Below, in pieces: positions 17,245 through 26,305 of a DNA stretch of 43,037 nucleotides. Position 1 is the stretch's first letter. Each line of letters starts with the position of its first letter. The translations under genes and the position numbers were made by a program. The DNA is taken from IMG/VR virus record IMGVR_UViG_3300045282_000345, positions 1-43,037 of that record; one strand, given 5' to 3'. Source of the DNA: a virus. The notes under the pieces were generated by a model that worked only from the letters and a program-made list of their open reading frames with translations, was not told the origin of the DNA and did no database searches.

Positions 17245-17658
17245 ATGTCCCGCGTGATCTTCCTCGCCGACAGCCCGGACCCGTCGACCCCGACCACCGT
17301 CTACGGCAAGGGTCACCAGATGGACCTCGCCGACGAGTCGGCGTGCCAGCTCCTGAACAACCAGGGCAAGCTGGCGTACATGGGAGCGCTCATCCGCAGT
17401 CCGGCGCCGATGACGCTCCAGGCCACCTCCGTCTCCATCGTCTGGGCAGTCGACCAACCCTGCACCGGCATGAAGGTGGATTACGGCACCACCAGCGCGT
17501 ACGGCACCACCCAACCGGCCACGCCAGCGTCCGGCTCGGGGAACATCGTGGGCAACCTGGCCGGGCTCACCACCCATACGACCTACCACTACCGCATCTC
17601 GGTCACCAGCGGGGGCGTCACCACCATGACCCCGGACGCCACCTTCACCACCCTGTAA
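17245..17658 (+). CDS. Virion protein with fibronectin-III/Ig-like domain
   Basis: 137 residues, with ribosome site GAGGAGG. Residues 1-50 form a short N-terminal module with QMDLADESACQLLNNQGK, which resembles the corresponding part of the next gene (AVIDVSDEQATALNNRGA). Residues about 55-137 show the fibronectin III/purple-acid-phosphatase N-domain pattern: VSIVWAVDQPCTGMKVDYG, LAGLTTHTTYHYRI, PDATFTTL. Such domains decorate phage heads or tails and may bind host carbohydrates. The role is inferred from fold pattern and position after the capsid gene. Confidence 0.75.
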   Translation: MSRVIFLADSPDPSTPTTVYGKGHQMDLADESACQLLNNQGKLAYMGALIRSPAPMTLQATSVSIVWAVDQPCTGMKVDYGTTSAYGTTQPATPASGSGNIVGNLAGLTTHTTYHYRISVTSGGVTTMTPDATFTTL

Positions 17659-17668
17659 GGAGGCACCT

Positions 17669-17932
17669 ATGACGAAAGTCCGACTGCTCGCCCCGTACAC
17701 CGACGACAAAGGCGAGCCGCACGCGGCGGGCGCGGTCATCGACGTCAGCGACGAGCAGGCCACCGCGCTGAACAACCGCGGCGCGGCCAGCAAGCTGGAC
17801 GAGGAGAAGGCGCTCGAGGACCAGGCTGCCACCAGCGCGGTCTACAACGCCCGCCTGCAGCGAGCCGATGCGCCGACACCCCCAGCGGAGGTGAAGCCCG
17901 CCAGCAAGGAGGCTCCCAATCGCAGGCAGTAA
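17669..17932 (+). CDS. Small virion protein related to the N-terminus of the preceding gene
   Basis: 87 residues, preceded by TAAGGAGG. The opening MTKVRLLAPYTDDKGEPHAA followed by GAVIDVSDEQATALNNRG is a pattern I recall from small phage proteins placed after capsid genes (DUF7210-like). The C-terminal 40 residues are charged and probably helical. The last codons provide the AAGGAGG that serves the next gene, whose frame overlaps this one by 14 bases. Confidence 0.72.
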   Translation: MTKVRLLAPYTDDKGEPHAAGAVIDVSDEQATALNNRGAASKLDEEKALEDQAATSAVYNARLQRADAPTPPAEVKPASKEAPNRRQ

Positions 17933-18326
17933 GACGGATGCGCTCGAGCAGCGCATCCTCGACCACATCTTCAAGGGAGGCGCCACTCCCGCGCTCGGCG
18001 CGCTGTCGACGGTCTACGTGGCGCTCTTCAGCGTGGTGCCGAGCGATTCCGCGGCTGGCACCGAGATCAGCGGATCTGCCTACGCTCGTCAGGCAGTCGC
18101 GTCCGCGGCGTGGACGAGGACCTCGTCAAGCGTCAGCAACAACGCGGACGTGCTGTTCCCGGCGGTCACCGGCTCGGCGTACACCGTGGTCGGCTGGGCC
18201 GTCATGGACGCGGTCACCGCGGGCAACATGCTGTACTGGGGGGACGTCAGCCCGAGCGTGACCTGCAACGTCGGCGACCAGGCTCGCTTCGCCGCCAGTA
18301 CCGGGATCACCGTCACCGAGGACTGA
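17919..18326 (+). CDS. Virion-associated protein, probable ATC start codon
   Basis: 135 residues if translation begins at ATC 17919, giving (M)AGSKTDALEQRILDHIF. The first conventional start, GTG 18018, would remove 33 residues that look genuine. AAGGAGG at 17906-17912 is spaced six bases from the ATC, and no ATG/GTG/TTG lies in frame in between. I recall a common phage family beginning MAGSKTDxLE..ILDH and continuing TVYVALFxxxPTD..GTEISG.xYARQAV, which this protein matches (TVYVALFSVVPSDSAAGTEI). Probably a minor virion or tail-tip protein. The family match is from memory. Confidence 0.72.
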   Translation: MAGSKTDALEQRILDHIFKGGATPALGALSTVYVALFSVVPSDSAAGTEISGSAYARQAVASAAWTRTSSSVSNNADVLFPAVTGSAYTVVGWAVMDAVTAGNMLYWGDVSPSVTCNVGDQARFAASTGITVTED

Positions 18327-18331
18327 CTGGT

Positions 18332-18649
18332 TTGGCACAGGTCACCAGGGAGGTCGGCACCGACGGTCAGGGCAGCAGCGTCTCGTACAGCTACGACGAC
18401 GTCAGCAACCTGATTACCCAGGTGACCATCGTGCAGTCCGCGCCGGGCAAACGCCAGGTGACCGCCAACGCAGTCGACCGCACCACCGGCGCGGTGCGGT
18501 ACACCGCGACCCGCAACGTCAACACCGGGACCACCAACCTGACCGCCGTCGGACTGAACATCCAGATGATCGCCAGCGTCGATCGGGCCGGAGCCGCTTC
18601 GCTGGTGCCTCCGTACAACTTCCAGTGCCAGTGGGGCCCGGCGCAGTAA
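18332..18649 (+). CDS. Hypothetical virion protein
   Basis: 105 residues from TTG 18332 (MAQVTREVGTDGQG), six bases after the previous stop; GAGG at 18317-18320 can serve as ribosome site. Beta-rich sequence with SYSYDDVSNLITQVTIVQ and a C-terminal SLVPPYNFQCQWGPAQ. It ends directly before the next ATG. Likely part of the same decoration/tail-fibre set; no family named. Confidence 0.68.
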   Translation: MAQVTREVGTDGQGSSVSYSYDDVSNLITQVTIVQSAPGKRQVTANAVDRTTGAVRYTATRNVNTGTTNLTAVGLNIQMIASVDRAGAASLVPPYNFQCQWGPAQ

Positions 18650-20095
18650 ATGGCTTACGCCGTCGTCCAGAGCAAACGGACCGGTATCAGCGGCTCGCCT
18701 CCCTACACCACCGCAGCACTCGGCGCCTTCACCACCAACCCGGTGGTCGGGAACCGGATCATCGTGGTCACCGAGCAGTGGCAGCAGGCGGCTGGCCGTC
18801 CGGCGGCGACGGTCAGCGACTCGGTCAACGGCACCTACACCAAGCACCTGTCGGCGAGCATCAACGACGGCGGCTTTCTCGGTGAGATCGCCATCCACTC
18901 GGTGGTGGTGACCGCCAGCGCATCGACCAATCCGACCGCAAGCTACTCCGCTGCCACCGCGAACGGCGGCATCATCGCCGCACTCGAAGTCTCCGGGCTG
19001 GGATCGGTCAACGGTGTCGGCGCGGTGGACGTGCAGACCTCCACCGGTGGAGGTGCGGGCGGAACGGCGACGTCTGGTGCAACCTCCGCGACCTCTGCCG
19101 CCAACGAGCTCGCTCTCTTCCTGTACGGGGACGACGGCTGGGGCGTCTCGATGTCCAGCGGTCAGCAGGAAGCGACCTGGACCTGGCTGGACGGGCTGAC
19201 CGGTGGGCAGACCGGCTCGTACCTCACTGCGTACAAGTCCTCTGGCGCCTCCGGCAGCACCGTCAACGGTCAGATGAATTCGGGCGTTCCCGGCGGCTCG
19301 GTCACCTGGGCACTTGCCGTCGCGGTCTTCAAGCTCGCGGGCGGCGGCGGGGGCACCACCCAGAGCGTGGTTGGCTCGAGCGCTGGCCTTGCGAGCATGG
19401 TCGCGCAACTACGATCGCTGCGCCGATTGCTGGTCACCAGCGCAGGTCTGGCGTCGGCGAGCGCCATCGTCCGCGCGCGACGATCCATCGGGGCTCGCAC
19501 CTCTGCCGGTATCGCCACCGCTGCGGGCGTGCTCGGCAAGGCTGGCGGCCCGCGCACCCTCAGTGCGGGCAGGGCGACCGGTGTCGCGAGCGCCGCGGGG
19601 TCGCTGGGCACTCGACGTCTTCTGGGCAGCCGGAGCGCGGCGGGTGTCGCGGTTGCCACGATGGCCACGCTGGGCCGGGTCAAGTCGCTCAGTGCCGCCA
19701 GCGCAGCGGGCCGAGCGACGGTCGCCGCGGTCGTCTATGCGCTGCACGGTCTGAGCGGAGTCTCCGTTGGCGGCTCGTCGACCACCAGCACGGTGCGACT
19801 GCGGCGTGGCCTGAGCGCAGGCGCGGCAGGTAGTGCTAGCGCCACGGGACATCTCAGCGGTGGCGTGGCCAACGTCATCCCGCGCAACTTCAACGTCAGG
19901 AGCGACGGTCACGCTTCGACGTGGACGATCCTCGTCACCTACGAGCCGCCGCCGGCACCACCGCTGAAGGTCGAGACGGATACTCCTCCCATGCGAGGGC
20001 AGGCAACATCCGTGTCCGACCCGCCGCTGAAAATCCTGGTTCAGGGTGAAGTCCCGCCCACGCCCGGCGTAGCCGTTGGAGGAGCCCGTGTCTAA
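18650..20095 (+). CDS. Fibre-like virion protein with SAG(L/V/I)A repeats
   Basis: 481 residues. Residues 1-230 form a beta-rich domain (NRIIVVTEQWQQAAG, WGVSMSSGQQEATWTWLDG) like those in phage receptor-binding or tail proteins. Residues about 240-405 consist of some seven degenerate repeats of about 20-25 residues, with cores such as SAGLAS, SAGIATAAGVLG, TGVASAAGSLG, AAGVAVATMATLG. Ala/Gly/Ser-rich repeats of this type are found in trimeric phage fibres. The C-terminus is Pro-rich and overlaps the next gene by eight bases. Functional call is inference. Confidence 0.7.
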   Translation: MAYAVVQSKRTGISGSPPYTTAALGAFTTNPVVGNRIIVVTEQWQQAAGRPAATVSDSVNGTYTKHLSASINDGGFLGEIAIHSVVVTASASTNPTASYSAATANGGIIAALEVSGLGSVNGVGAVDVQTSTGGGAGGTATSGATSATSAANELALFLYGDDGWGVSMSSGQQEATWTWLDGLTGGQTGSYLTAYKSSGASGSTVNGQMNSGVPGGSVTWALAVAVFKLAGGGGGTTQSVVGSSAGLASMVAQLRSLRRLLVTSAGLASASAIVRARRSIGARTSAGIATAAGVLGKAGGPRTLSAGRATGVASAAGSLGTRRLLGSRSAAGVAVATMATLGRVKSLSAASAAGRATVAAVVYALHGLSGVSVGGSSTTSTVRLRRGLSAGAAGSASATGHLSGGVANVIPRNFNVRSDGHASTWTILVTYEPPPAPPLKVETDTPPMRGQATSVSDPPLKILVQGEVPPTPGVAVGGARV

Positions 20096-21281
20096 CACGC
20101 TTACGATCGCCGAGCCCACGGTCGACGTGCTGATGCTGACCTACGCGGGGATCCAGCTCGAGCGCGGGCCCGCATCGACCGGCAGCTTCAGCATGATCGC
20201 CCAGTTGCCGTACGTCGCGGACCAGACCACCTACACCTACGTCGACGCCAGCGGTCAGAGTACGGACTGGTATCGCAGCGCTCGCTACACCGCGCTCGGG
20301 GCGCTCGGACCCTACTCCCAGTCCTGGCCGGTGTCGAAGCCGGACCTGCCAGGGATCAGTCTGGCGGAGATCGAGCAGGCGACCGCGCGGCGCATCGGAC
20401 CGTACTACTGTCTCGCGATGGATCGTCAGGTCCCCAGCACGGCCAGCCTGCAGCGTGCCTACTTCCCCGGTCTGAAGAGCACCGTCGAGCTCGATCTGGT
20501 CACCAATCTCTGGCTGTTGCGCCGCGGCGTCGACTTCCAGGGGAACCCGGTCGACGTCGTCGAGGATGATCGCCAGCGCACCGTCGCGATCTACGACCCG
20601 GCAGCCGGCGGCGTGACCGTCGATCGCCCATGGTCGGTCGTGCCAGCACCGGGCGAGGTCTGCGAGTTCCACCACCTGAACCCGGGCCAGGAGCTCCGCC
20701 CCGCCGTGCAGGCAGGATTGCGCCGCTGCTTCTTCGGCGACCGCTACAGCCTGGGGTCGGGCTACATCTTCGAGGCGGATCTGACCGCGGCGCTGCCGTG
20801 GCTGACGGACACGAAGTGGGTCTGGCAGATCCAGTTGTGGTCACCGTGGACGGGCACCCCAGCCGAGATCCCGTTCGTGACCTTCATCCAGTCCGGGCAC
20901 GTCTGCATCCGTCTCCAGGCTGGCGGCTACCCGGGCTTCTCCGGTGCCAACTTCGCGAGCGAGGTGCAGGTCCTGCTCGAGCGCCCCGTCAGCTCGTGGG
21001 TCAATCAGACCGAGTCGACCGTTGGCCCGACCCTTGACGACGACATGCTGGAGGTCGATCTGGATTACGCCGCGTCAGCCGGGCACATCGAGGCGTGGCA
21101 CAACTTCCCCGGGCGGATGGCCGCGGCGGCTGCTGGCGGACTGCAATCCACGCAGGCGATGGCGGCGCTCGAGTTCACCCGTCAGGCCGCGGTGAGGGCG
21201 CCGCGCAAGCCGGATCAATGGGGGCTCGAGAGCGTGTTCGGTCCGGGGTATAGCGGCGTCCATACGGTGGTCAACGCATGA
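20088..21281 (+). CDS. Virion protein, probable tail or fibre component
   Basis: 397 residues from GTG 20088, chosen because GGAGGAG lies just upstream; TTG 20076 is in frame but includes that site. The N-terminal 85 residues look like a small beta domain ([13 protein letters not shown]-like start, [18 protein letters not shown]). The rest has a beta-sandwich composition with many Trp ([13 protein letters not shown]) and ends with [20 protein letters not shown]. It is coupled by ATGA to the collagen-like fibre gene, so it may anchor that fibre. No family recognised. Confidence 0.7.
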   Translation: MSNTLTIAEPTVDVLMLTYAGIQLERGPASTGSFSMIAQLPYVADQTTYTYVDASGQSTDWYRSARYTALGALGPYSQSWPVSKPDLPGISLAEIEQATARRIGPYYCLAMDRQVPSTASLQRAYFPGLKSTVELDLVTNLWLLRRGVDFQGNPVDVVEDDRQRTVAIYDPAAGGVTVDRPWSVVPAPGEVCEFHHLNPGQELRPAVQAGLRRCFFGDRYSLGSGYIFEADLTAALPWLTDTKWVWQIQLWSPWTGTPAEIPFVTFIQSGHVCIRLQAGGYPGFSGANFASEVQVLLERPVSSWVNQTESTVGPTLDDDMLEVDLDYAASAGHIEAWHNFPGRMAAAAAGGLQSTQAMAALEFTRQAAVRAPRKPDQWGLESVFGPGYSGVHTVVNA

Positions 21282-22390
21282 GCAAGGTCGGGGTCCCGGT
21301 GGTGCCGCTGACGAAGCCGACCATCTCGTCCCTGGCAGTGTCGGCACCGGGCGGGCGCAACAGCCTGGTCGGCCCGCAGGGTCCTCCCGGTCCGGTTGGG
21401 CCGGCGGGACCGGCGGGACCAGCAGGTGCTACGGGGTCGCCAGGTCCGGTTGGGCCGACGGGGGCGACTGGTGTAACCGGTCCTCAAGGTGCAACCGGAC
21501 CTGCCGGCCCCGCAGGAGCGGATTCAACGGTTCCTGGGCCTCCGGGACCAACGGGAGCGACCGGACCCGCAGGAGCGACCGGCCCTCAAGGCCCAACGGG
21601 AGCGACCGGATCTCAGGGTCCAGCGGGGACTGGCGTGCCGGCTGGCGGCACTGCCAATCAGGTGCTCGCGAAGATCGACGCCACCAACTACAACACCCAG
21701 TGGGTCACACCGGCTACAGGGCTCACTCTGCCGCTTGGCCAGAATCTGACGTTTGCTCCCGATGCGACGTATGACGTCGGCGTCAGTACGGGAGTGAACC
21801 GACCCCGAGACATCTACGCGGCGAACACGGTGCAGGCGGTCAACGCTGTCTTCACGCCTATCGTGGGCACCCAGGCCAACCTTGACTTCAGCCTGCGGAG
21901 CAACGGCACCGACCGCTTTGTGATCCAGAACAACGGGCACCTGCGTCCGGTCGTCGACGGCAGCTATGACATCGGCAACGCCACTCACCAGATCGGCAAC
22001 CTGTACGCCTCGGCCAACATTCACCTGGGGCAGGTGCTCTTCTATCGCACCAATCCGACGACCGACCAGGCGTATGTCAACTTCGGGGCCAACGGCTCGC
22101 TTGCGTTCGCCCAGGGGTCCAGTCTGATCTGGCGCCGCAACTACGACAACGTTACCGAATTGACTCTGGACGGATCCGGAAACCTGACGGCGACTGGCAA
22201 CGTGATTGCGGCGACGGTCAAGGCAGGGGGCGTGACGCTGATGGGCACCTGGGGAAATGGCAACGGTGCGGTCGCTACCAACCCCGCCGCAAAAGGAACC
22301 GGGAGCGGCGGGCCAGTCGACCCTGGCGGCGACGGCTGGCTGATCCTCGATGTGACCGGTACTCCGGTCTACGTCCCCTATTGGACCTGA
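21278..22390 (+). CDS. Collagen-like tail fibre protein
   Basis: 370 residues, ATGA-coupled to the gene before. Residues about 33-120 are a collagen-type Gly-X-Y run, with one short interruption (ADSTVP); typical triplets are [13 protein letters not shown] and [13 protein letters not shown]. The remainder is a beta-rich shaft and tip, with repeats of the DIGxxxxxxGNLYAS type ([33 protein letters not shown]) seen in many trimeric tail fibres. The protein probably trimerises through the collagen helix and contacts the host surface. The C-terminal tip ([18 protein letters not shown]) resembles fibre ends. Confidence 0.88.
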   Translation: MSKVGVPVVPLTKPTISSLAVSAPGGRNSLVGPQGPPGPVGPAGPAGPAGATGSPGPVGPTGATGVTGPQGATGPAGPAGADSTVPGPPGPTGATGPAGATGPQGPTGATGSQGPAGTGVPAGGTANQVLAKIDATNYNTQWVTPATGLTLPLGQNLTFAPDATYDVGVSTGVNRPRDIYAANTVQAVNAVFTPIVGTQANLDFSLRSNGTDRFVIQNNGHLRPVVDGSYDIGNATHQIGNLYASANIHLGQVLFYRTNPTTDQAYVNFGANGSLAFAQGSSLIWRRNYDNVTELTLDGSGNLTATGNVIAATVKAGGVTLMGTWGNGNGAVATNPAAKGTGSGGPVDPGGDGWLILDVTGTPVYVPYWT

Positions 22391-22403
22391 CAAAGGAGCA
22401 CTC

Positions 22404-22685
22404 ATGACACTTCCTGAAACCCCGCCCCCTGCCACGATTGGCACCCAGCCGGAGACTGCGTTCGCGGTCAACCAGTTGGTCGGCACACATCTGCGGTCGT
22501 TCGTGACCATCAAGAACTCGGTTGGCCAGGATCACGACTGGCTGATCACGGTCGATCTGAAGGGAGCCCCCTGGTTCTTTACCTCGGAGCAGGAGTCTTC
22601 CATAAAGAGCGGCATCGCGGACCTCGACGCCAGCCTCGACGCGGTCGATATGACCACCATCTCCAGGCTGATCGGCCTGTTCTGA
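22404..22685 (+). CDS. Small hypothetical protein in the fibre cluster
   Basis: 93 residues with a good ribosome site (AAAGGAG). N-terminal Pro-rich segment, then HDWLITVDLKGAPWFFTSEQ and a C-terminal amphipathic helix ending SRLIGLF. No signal peptide. It could be a fibre chaperone or minor tail protein; no family recognised. Confidence 0.68.
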   Translation: MTLPETPPPATIGTQPETAFAVNQLVGTHLRSFVTIKNSVGQDHDWLITVDLKGAPWFFTSEQESSIKSGIADLDASLDAVDMTTISRLIGLF

Positions 22686-22690
22686 GTCCC

Positions 22691-22969
22691 GTGAAAACCA
22701 TCCCGCTCCAGGTCGTACCGGGCGAATTTCCACTGGACTATCGCCAGGTGCTGATGGACGTCCTGCGCCGCCCCAGCGACCCGCAGCAAGGTATCGGTCT
22801 GGACGAGATGCGAAAATCGATCCGCGTGATGGACGCGCTCGAGGCTGCGAACGGCGAGGTCAAGCTGGAAGACGCCGACTACGACCACCTCCGCGCCAAA
22901 CTGCTGGCCATGCGCTGGAACACGGCAGACCGCCGCATCATCCAGCTCGTGGACGACGTCACCGGCTGA
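22691..22969 (+). CDS. Conserved small phage protein
   Basis: 92 residues from GTG 22691. Pattern LDYRQVLMDVLRRPSDPQQG, then MRKSIRVMDALEAA, then LEDADYDHLRAKLLAMRW and RRIIQLVDDV. I recall short proteins with this LxLEDADYxxLxxxVxAMRW signature in the morphogenesis regions of other phages, annotated without function. Helical and probably a chaperone or joining protein for the tail gene that follows three bases later. Confidence 0.72.
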   Translation: MKTIPLQVVPGEFPLDYRQVLMDVLRRPSDPQQGIGLDEMRKSIRVMDALEAANGEVKLEDADYDHLRAKLLAMRWNTADRRIIQLVDDVTG

Positions 22970-22972
22970 ACG

Positions 22973-25036
22973 ATGGGAAGCCTCAGCAGTCGCCGCAAGC
23001 CGTGGCCGTGGGACGCGCGCATCGTCTCGTCGGACCTCTCGCAGGGAGTCATGCTCCTCGCGCAGCCGGACAGCTCGCTGCTGATCGCCAGGAAACAGAC
23101 CAACCTCGAAAACCTCTACCCGTCCACCGCGGAGTACGACAGCGCGCCGGTCTACCGCGAGCGGACGTTCCAGTTCCGTCCGACCGCGGGGCTGGGCCAG
23201 CCGACCCAGAGCAGTCCTGCTGAGCGGCGCTACCACTACGGCATCAACGTCTGGGTCACCGGGGGCCTGTTCGGCCTGGGCCCGAAAGTCCACCCGGTGC
23301 TGCCGGCTGGCATGGCGCCGACGCCCACCCGCGCGGGCATGTGCCGCCGCTTCATCGAGGCGCGGATCGCAGGCGTCGACCAGCTTTTCTACATCACCAA
23401 CCAGGAGGTGTTCGTCCGCAACGACGATACCGACGCTGGCCAGGCAGTTTCCCGCGCGCGCGCTGGTCATTACCCCACCGACATGGCGCGCTTCACGGGT
23501 GCATTCGCCGGAGCGGTCGACTCGCTGTACGTGGCGTGGGAAGACGGCGTGCTCGAGCAGTTCGACGGCACCGCGTGGGTGGCCTGCACGTTGCCCACCG
23601 GGTTCGGCGCGAACTTCCTCGAGGTGATCGCCGAGGAGCTCTGGGCGGCTGACTCGGCGCGGGTCGTGATTCGCAAGGTGACCGGCGACCCGAAGGTATC
23701 GACCGAGTGGGGCGGGCCCATCATCATTGGCACGCCGTCCGAGCACATCACCGCGATTCGGCAGACCAACAACCAGCTCGCCATCTTCAAGGATGACGGC
23801 TCGGTCTTCGGGATCGGCGCCGACGGCAGCGCAACCGACCTGTTCCCAGGGTTGCTCACCACCCGCGACATGGACAACGGGCGCACCGCGGTGGCGTGGC
23901 TGAACAGCCTCTGGTTCCGCGCCAGCCGCGCCTGGTACGAGCTGGACATGTCGAGCGCGTCCATCACGCCGCGAGGTCCTGGACGCAATCTGGGCAACCT
24001 GAGCGAGGTGCGCGGCGCGGTGCAGGCGTTCGCCGGCTGGAACACCCAGATGGCATTCGCCGTCATCTACAACCAGCAGCTAAACAACAGCTACCTGCTG
24101 AGCTACGGCAGTTGGGTGCCGAAGGCAGACCCGGCGACCCAGAACACGACGCTGAGCGGCACCTCGTACACCTTCCTCGACCAGTACGACGGGGCGGTCA
24201 AACGCTGGGTCGGTCGCCAGGTCACCAGTTGCTTCGTATCGAACATCCCCAACGAGGCGAGGCTCTATGTCGGGTTCCTCGACGGCGGCTATGACTGGCT
24301 CCGCCTGGTGCCGTATCCGCTGCTGCCGGACCCGGACGCCGAGTACACCCTCGAAGAAAGCTATCTGGTCGTGCCGCTGCACCACGCGATGTTCCAGTCA
24401 GACGACAAGCACTGGAGCGGGGTCAGCATCTTCGGGCCCAACATGGTCGACGGCGATCGGGTCACCGTCGAGTACCGCGTGGTGGGTCGATCCGTGGGCG
24501 CCGCGGACCCAACGGGGGGTTATAGCCTCTTCGGGCAGCCGCAGACCCAGAACGGGCAGCGGATGAATCCGAGCCAATTGATCGCCGGCAGTGCGCTCGA
24601 CCTCAAGATCGGCTTCTCCACCAACGAGCCCAACCATAGCCCGGCACTCGAGGGGGTAGGGATCCACGAGCGGCTGGTGCCGCGGTTCCGCCGAGACTGG
24701 ACGCTGACCGTCAACGCCAACGACCACGTCGCGCGGCGCGATGGGGCGACCACTCGCCAGTCCGGGGTAACCATCAGAAAGTGGATGGAGCAAGCCGCGT
24801 CCGCGCCAGCGACCGTGTCCCTCCAGTTGCCGGACGAGACGCTGGATGACGTGGCGTTCTTTGCCTACGAAGAGCACCAGACGCCGCATAGCCAGCGTGG
24901 GGGCCAGGGCTATGCGATCACCGTGCAGGCAACGCAGTTTCAGCTCGTCGACCTCTACGGCATCATCCGACGATTCAGAGGCACGCGGATCGGCGACCTC
25001 CGCGGATACAAGATTGAGGAGCTACGCCTTTTATGA
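22973..25036 (+). CDS. Large tail protein, probable hub/nozzle (beta-propeller-like)
   Basis: 687 residues. Beta-rich with repeated Gly/Trp/Asp strand-turn units (ITAIRQTNNQLAIFKDDGSVF, TAVAWLNSLWFRASRAWYEL), the composition of propeller-type tail nozzle proteins in short-tailed phages. N-terminal part has VMLLAQPDSSLLIARKQTNL. Residues about 530-680 look like a receptor- or tail-docking domain ending GTRIGDLRGYKIEELRLL. As no tail tube or tape measure gene is visible, this is the best candidate for the structural core of a short tail. Coupled by ATGA to the next gene. The call is structural inference. Confidence 0.6.
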   Translation: MGSLSSRRKPWPWDARIVSSDLSQGVMLLAQPDSSLLIARKQTNLENLYPSTAEYDSAPVYRERTFQFRPTAGLGQPTQSSPAERRYHYGINVWVTGGLFGLGPKVHPVLPAGMAPTPTRAGMCRRFIEARIAGVDQLFYITNQEVFVRNDDTDAGQAVSRARAGHYPTDMARFTGAFAGAVDSLYVAWEDGVLEQFDGTAWVACTLPTGFGANFLEVIAEELWAADSARVVIRKVTGDPKVSTEWGGPIIIGTPSEHITAIRQTNNQLAIFKDDGSVFGIGADGSATDLFPGLLTTRDMDNGRTAVAWLNSLWFRASRAWYELDMSSASITPRGPGRNLGNLSEVRGAVQAFAGWNTQMAFAVIYNQQLNNSYLLSYGSWVPKADPATQNTTLSGTSYTFLDQYDGAVKRWVGRQVTSCFVSNIPNEARLYVGFLDGGYDWLRLVPYPLLPDPDAEYTLEESYLVVPLHHAMFQSDDKHWSGVSIFGPNMVDGDRVTVEYRVVGRSVGAADPTGGYSLFGQPQTQNGQRMNPSQLIAGSALDLKIGFSTNEPNHSPALEGVGIHERLVPRFRRDWTLTVNANDHVARRDGATTRQSGVTIRKWMEQAASAPATVSLQLPDETLDDVAFFAYEEHQTPHSQRGGQGYAITVQATQFQLVDLYGIIRRFRGTRIGDLRGYKIEELRLL

Positions 25037-25815
25037 CCGCGACCACCTCCGAGCTCGCGCTGTCGACCGCTCAGGATCTAGACGACACCGCTGACTACCT
25101 GACGACCGCGCTCTCCAACTCGCTGCACACCATCGACGCGCTCTTCAACAACACCACCGGGCACAACCACGGGTCGGCCCACCAGGGCGGCGCGATCAGC
25201 ACCATTCCAGCGAGCGCCATCCCCGACGGCTCGATCACCTCGCTCAAAATCCAGGACGGCTCGATCCAGGGGGTGGACCTCGCGCCGGGCATCATCACCA
25301 GCGACAAGATCGCCGCGTCCACCATCACCGGCGGGAACGTCGCCCCCGAGACGCTGACCGGCAGCAACATTCAGGACGGCACCATTTTGGCAGCCGATCT
25401 GGGGCCGAGCGCGGCCTACGGCAACCTGGCTAACCAGGCGATCACGAACGTCCAGACCCAGTTCTTCTCGGCTGCGATGGCGACCAGCTCGGCGTCACTG
25501 GTGGCAACGCTGGACGGCATCGCGTACACCCCGACCAACCCCAATGGCATCCTGATGGCCTTCTACCAGGGCACCTTCAACAGCAACTCCAACGGCTCGT
25601 TGCTCTCCTGTGCGGTTGCCTGGAAGGGAGCTATCGCCCAGGCGCAGGGGATTTACCTGGCGCTCACGGTGGGGGCATTCATCCAGATCCACGCGGTCTT
25701 TGCGAATCCCGGCGCGGGCGGCAACCTCACCTTCTACTTCGGCACCAACGCTGGCACTGTCCAGGCTGCGCCCGGCCTTTATCGCCAGCTCACCCTGATG
25801 GAGTTTAAGAAGTGA
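25033..25815 (+). CDS. Tail fibre/spike protein with a GHNHG metal-site motif
   Basis: 260 residues, ATGA-coupled. After an N-terminal helix, the motif NTTGHNHGSAHQGG resembles His-x-His turns that bind metal ions in trimeric phage fibres. It is followed by repeats of the form IPxGSITSxKIxDGSI and APGIITSDKIAASTITGGNV, a beta-solenoid-like pattern common in tail fibre shafts. The C-terminal 120 residues form a compact beta domain, a possible receptor-binding head. The assignment as fibre is good; the host receptor is unknown. Confidence 0.78.
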   Translation: MTATTSELALSTAQDLDDTADYLTTALSNSLHTIDALFNNTTGHNHGSAHQGGAISTIPASAIPDGSITSLKIQDGSIQGVDLAPGIITSDKIAASTITGGNVAPETLTGSNIQDGTILAADLGPSAAYGNLANQAITNVQTQFFSAAMATSSASLVATLDGIAYTPTNPNGILMAFYQGTFNSNSNGSLLSCAVAWKGAIAQAQGIYLALTVGAFIQIHAVFANPGAGGNLTFYFGTNAGTVQAAPGLYRQLTLMEFKK

Positions 25816-26126
25816 CCGGCCTCCCGACTGGCGGCAAGCCCATCAACCTGGGGCAATTGCGCGAGGAGTGCGCCGCGGCCGGCGCGGACATGGGGATGGG
25901 GCAGCACGGCGACATGGTCTTCACCTATGCCGACGGGCAGCCAGCCGACTTCCCACCCGATCAGACGCCCATCGTCCAGCAGTGCCTCGACTGGCACATC
26001 GCCATGCGCGATCGATCTGACGCCGAGTACTCGGCAGAGTTCCAGGCGAGCTCCGACCCGGCGCGCAAGCAGGACATCCGCGACATCATGGCCGGGCTGA
26101 TGCCGCGCGAGCAGGTGCCGATGTGA
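25812..26126 (+). CDS. Small hypothetical protein
   Basis: 104 residues from GTG 25812, overlapping the preceding stop by GTGA. Starts MTGLPTGGKPINLGQLREEC, contains a central YADGQPADFPPDQ and a C-terminal helix with a run of acidic and basic residues. Hydrophilic; no family recognised. It lies between fibre and lysis-type genes and may be a fibre assembly factor. Confidence 0.65.
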   Translation: MTGLPTGGKPINLGQLREECAAAGADMGMGQHGDMVFTYADGQPADFPPDQTPIVQQCLDWHIAMRDRSDAEYSAEFQASSDPARKQDIRDIMAGLMPREQVPM

Positions 26127-26305
26127 CCGATTTCAGCATTGGCCCGGGCGTCCAGCAGGCGATGTCCGATGCGGGCGACGAGGCCAGGTCCGACGAGCAG
26201 TTCATCATCTTGCGGGAAGGCGAGAAGGTCAGCCAGACGTTTGGCAGGGACGCTCAGTACTTCTGGATCGAGAGGGACAACGCGGTTCGCCGCGTTCCCT
26301 TTTGA
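26123..26305 (+). CDS. N-terminal part of a probable frameshift-fused peptidase (or a separate 60-residue protein)
   Basis: 60 residues from GTG 26123 (GTGA overlap), MTDFSIGPGVQQAMSDAGDE then DEQFIILREGEKVSQTFG. I recall a phage family with this FxIGPGVxxxMxxxGDxxxSDExY pattern, sometimes as the N-terminal domain of cell-wall peptidases. The frame stops at TGA 26303-26305 right after CCC TTT. The following peptidase-like frame (26304-26798) begins at exactly that point in the +1 frame, so the two probably form one protein of about 224 residues. Confidence 0.72.
   Translation: MTDFSIGPGVQQAMSDAGDEARSDEQFIILREGEKVSQTFGRDAQYFWIERDNAVRRVPF

Noticed and set aside
18110-18331. Upstream extension of the 18332-18649 gene
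   Set aside because: Would overlap the preceding gene by over 200 bases with Arg/Gly-rich shadow sequence; TTG 18332 fits better.
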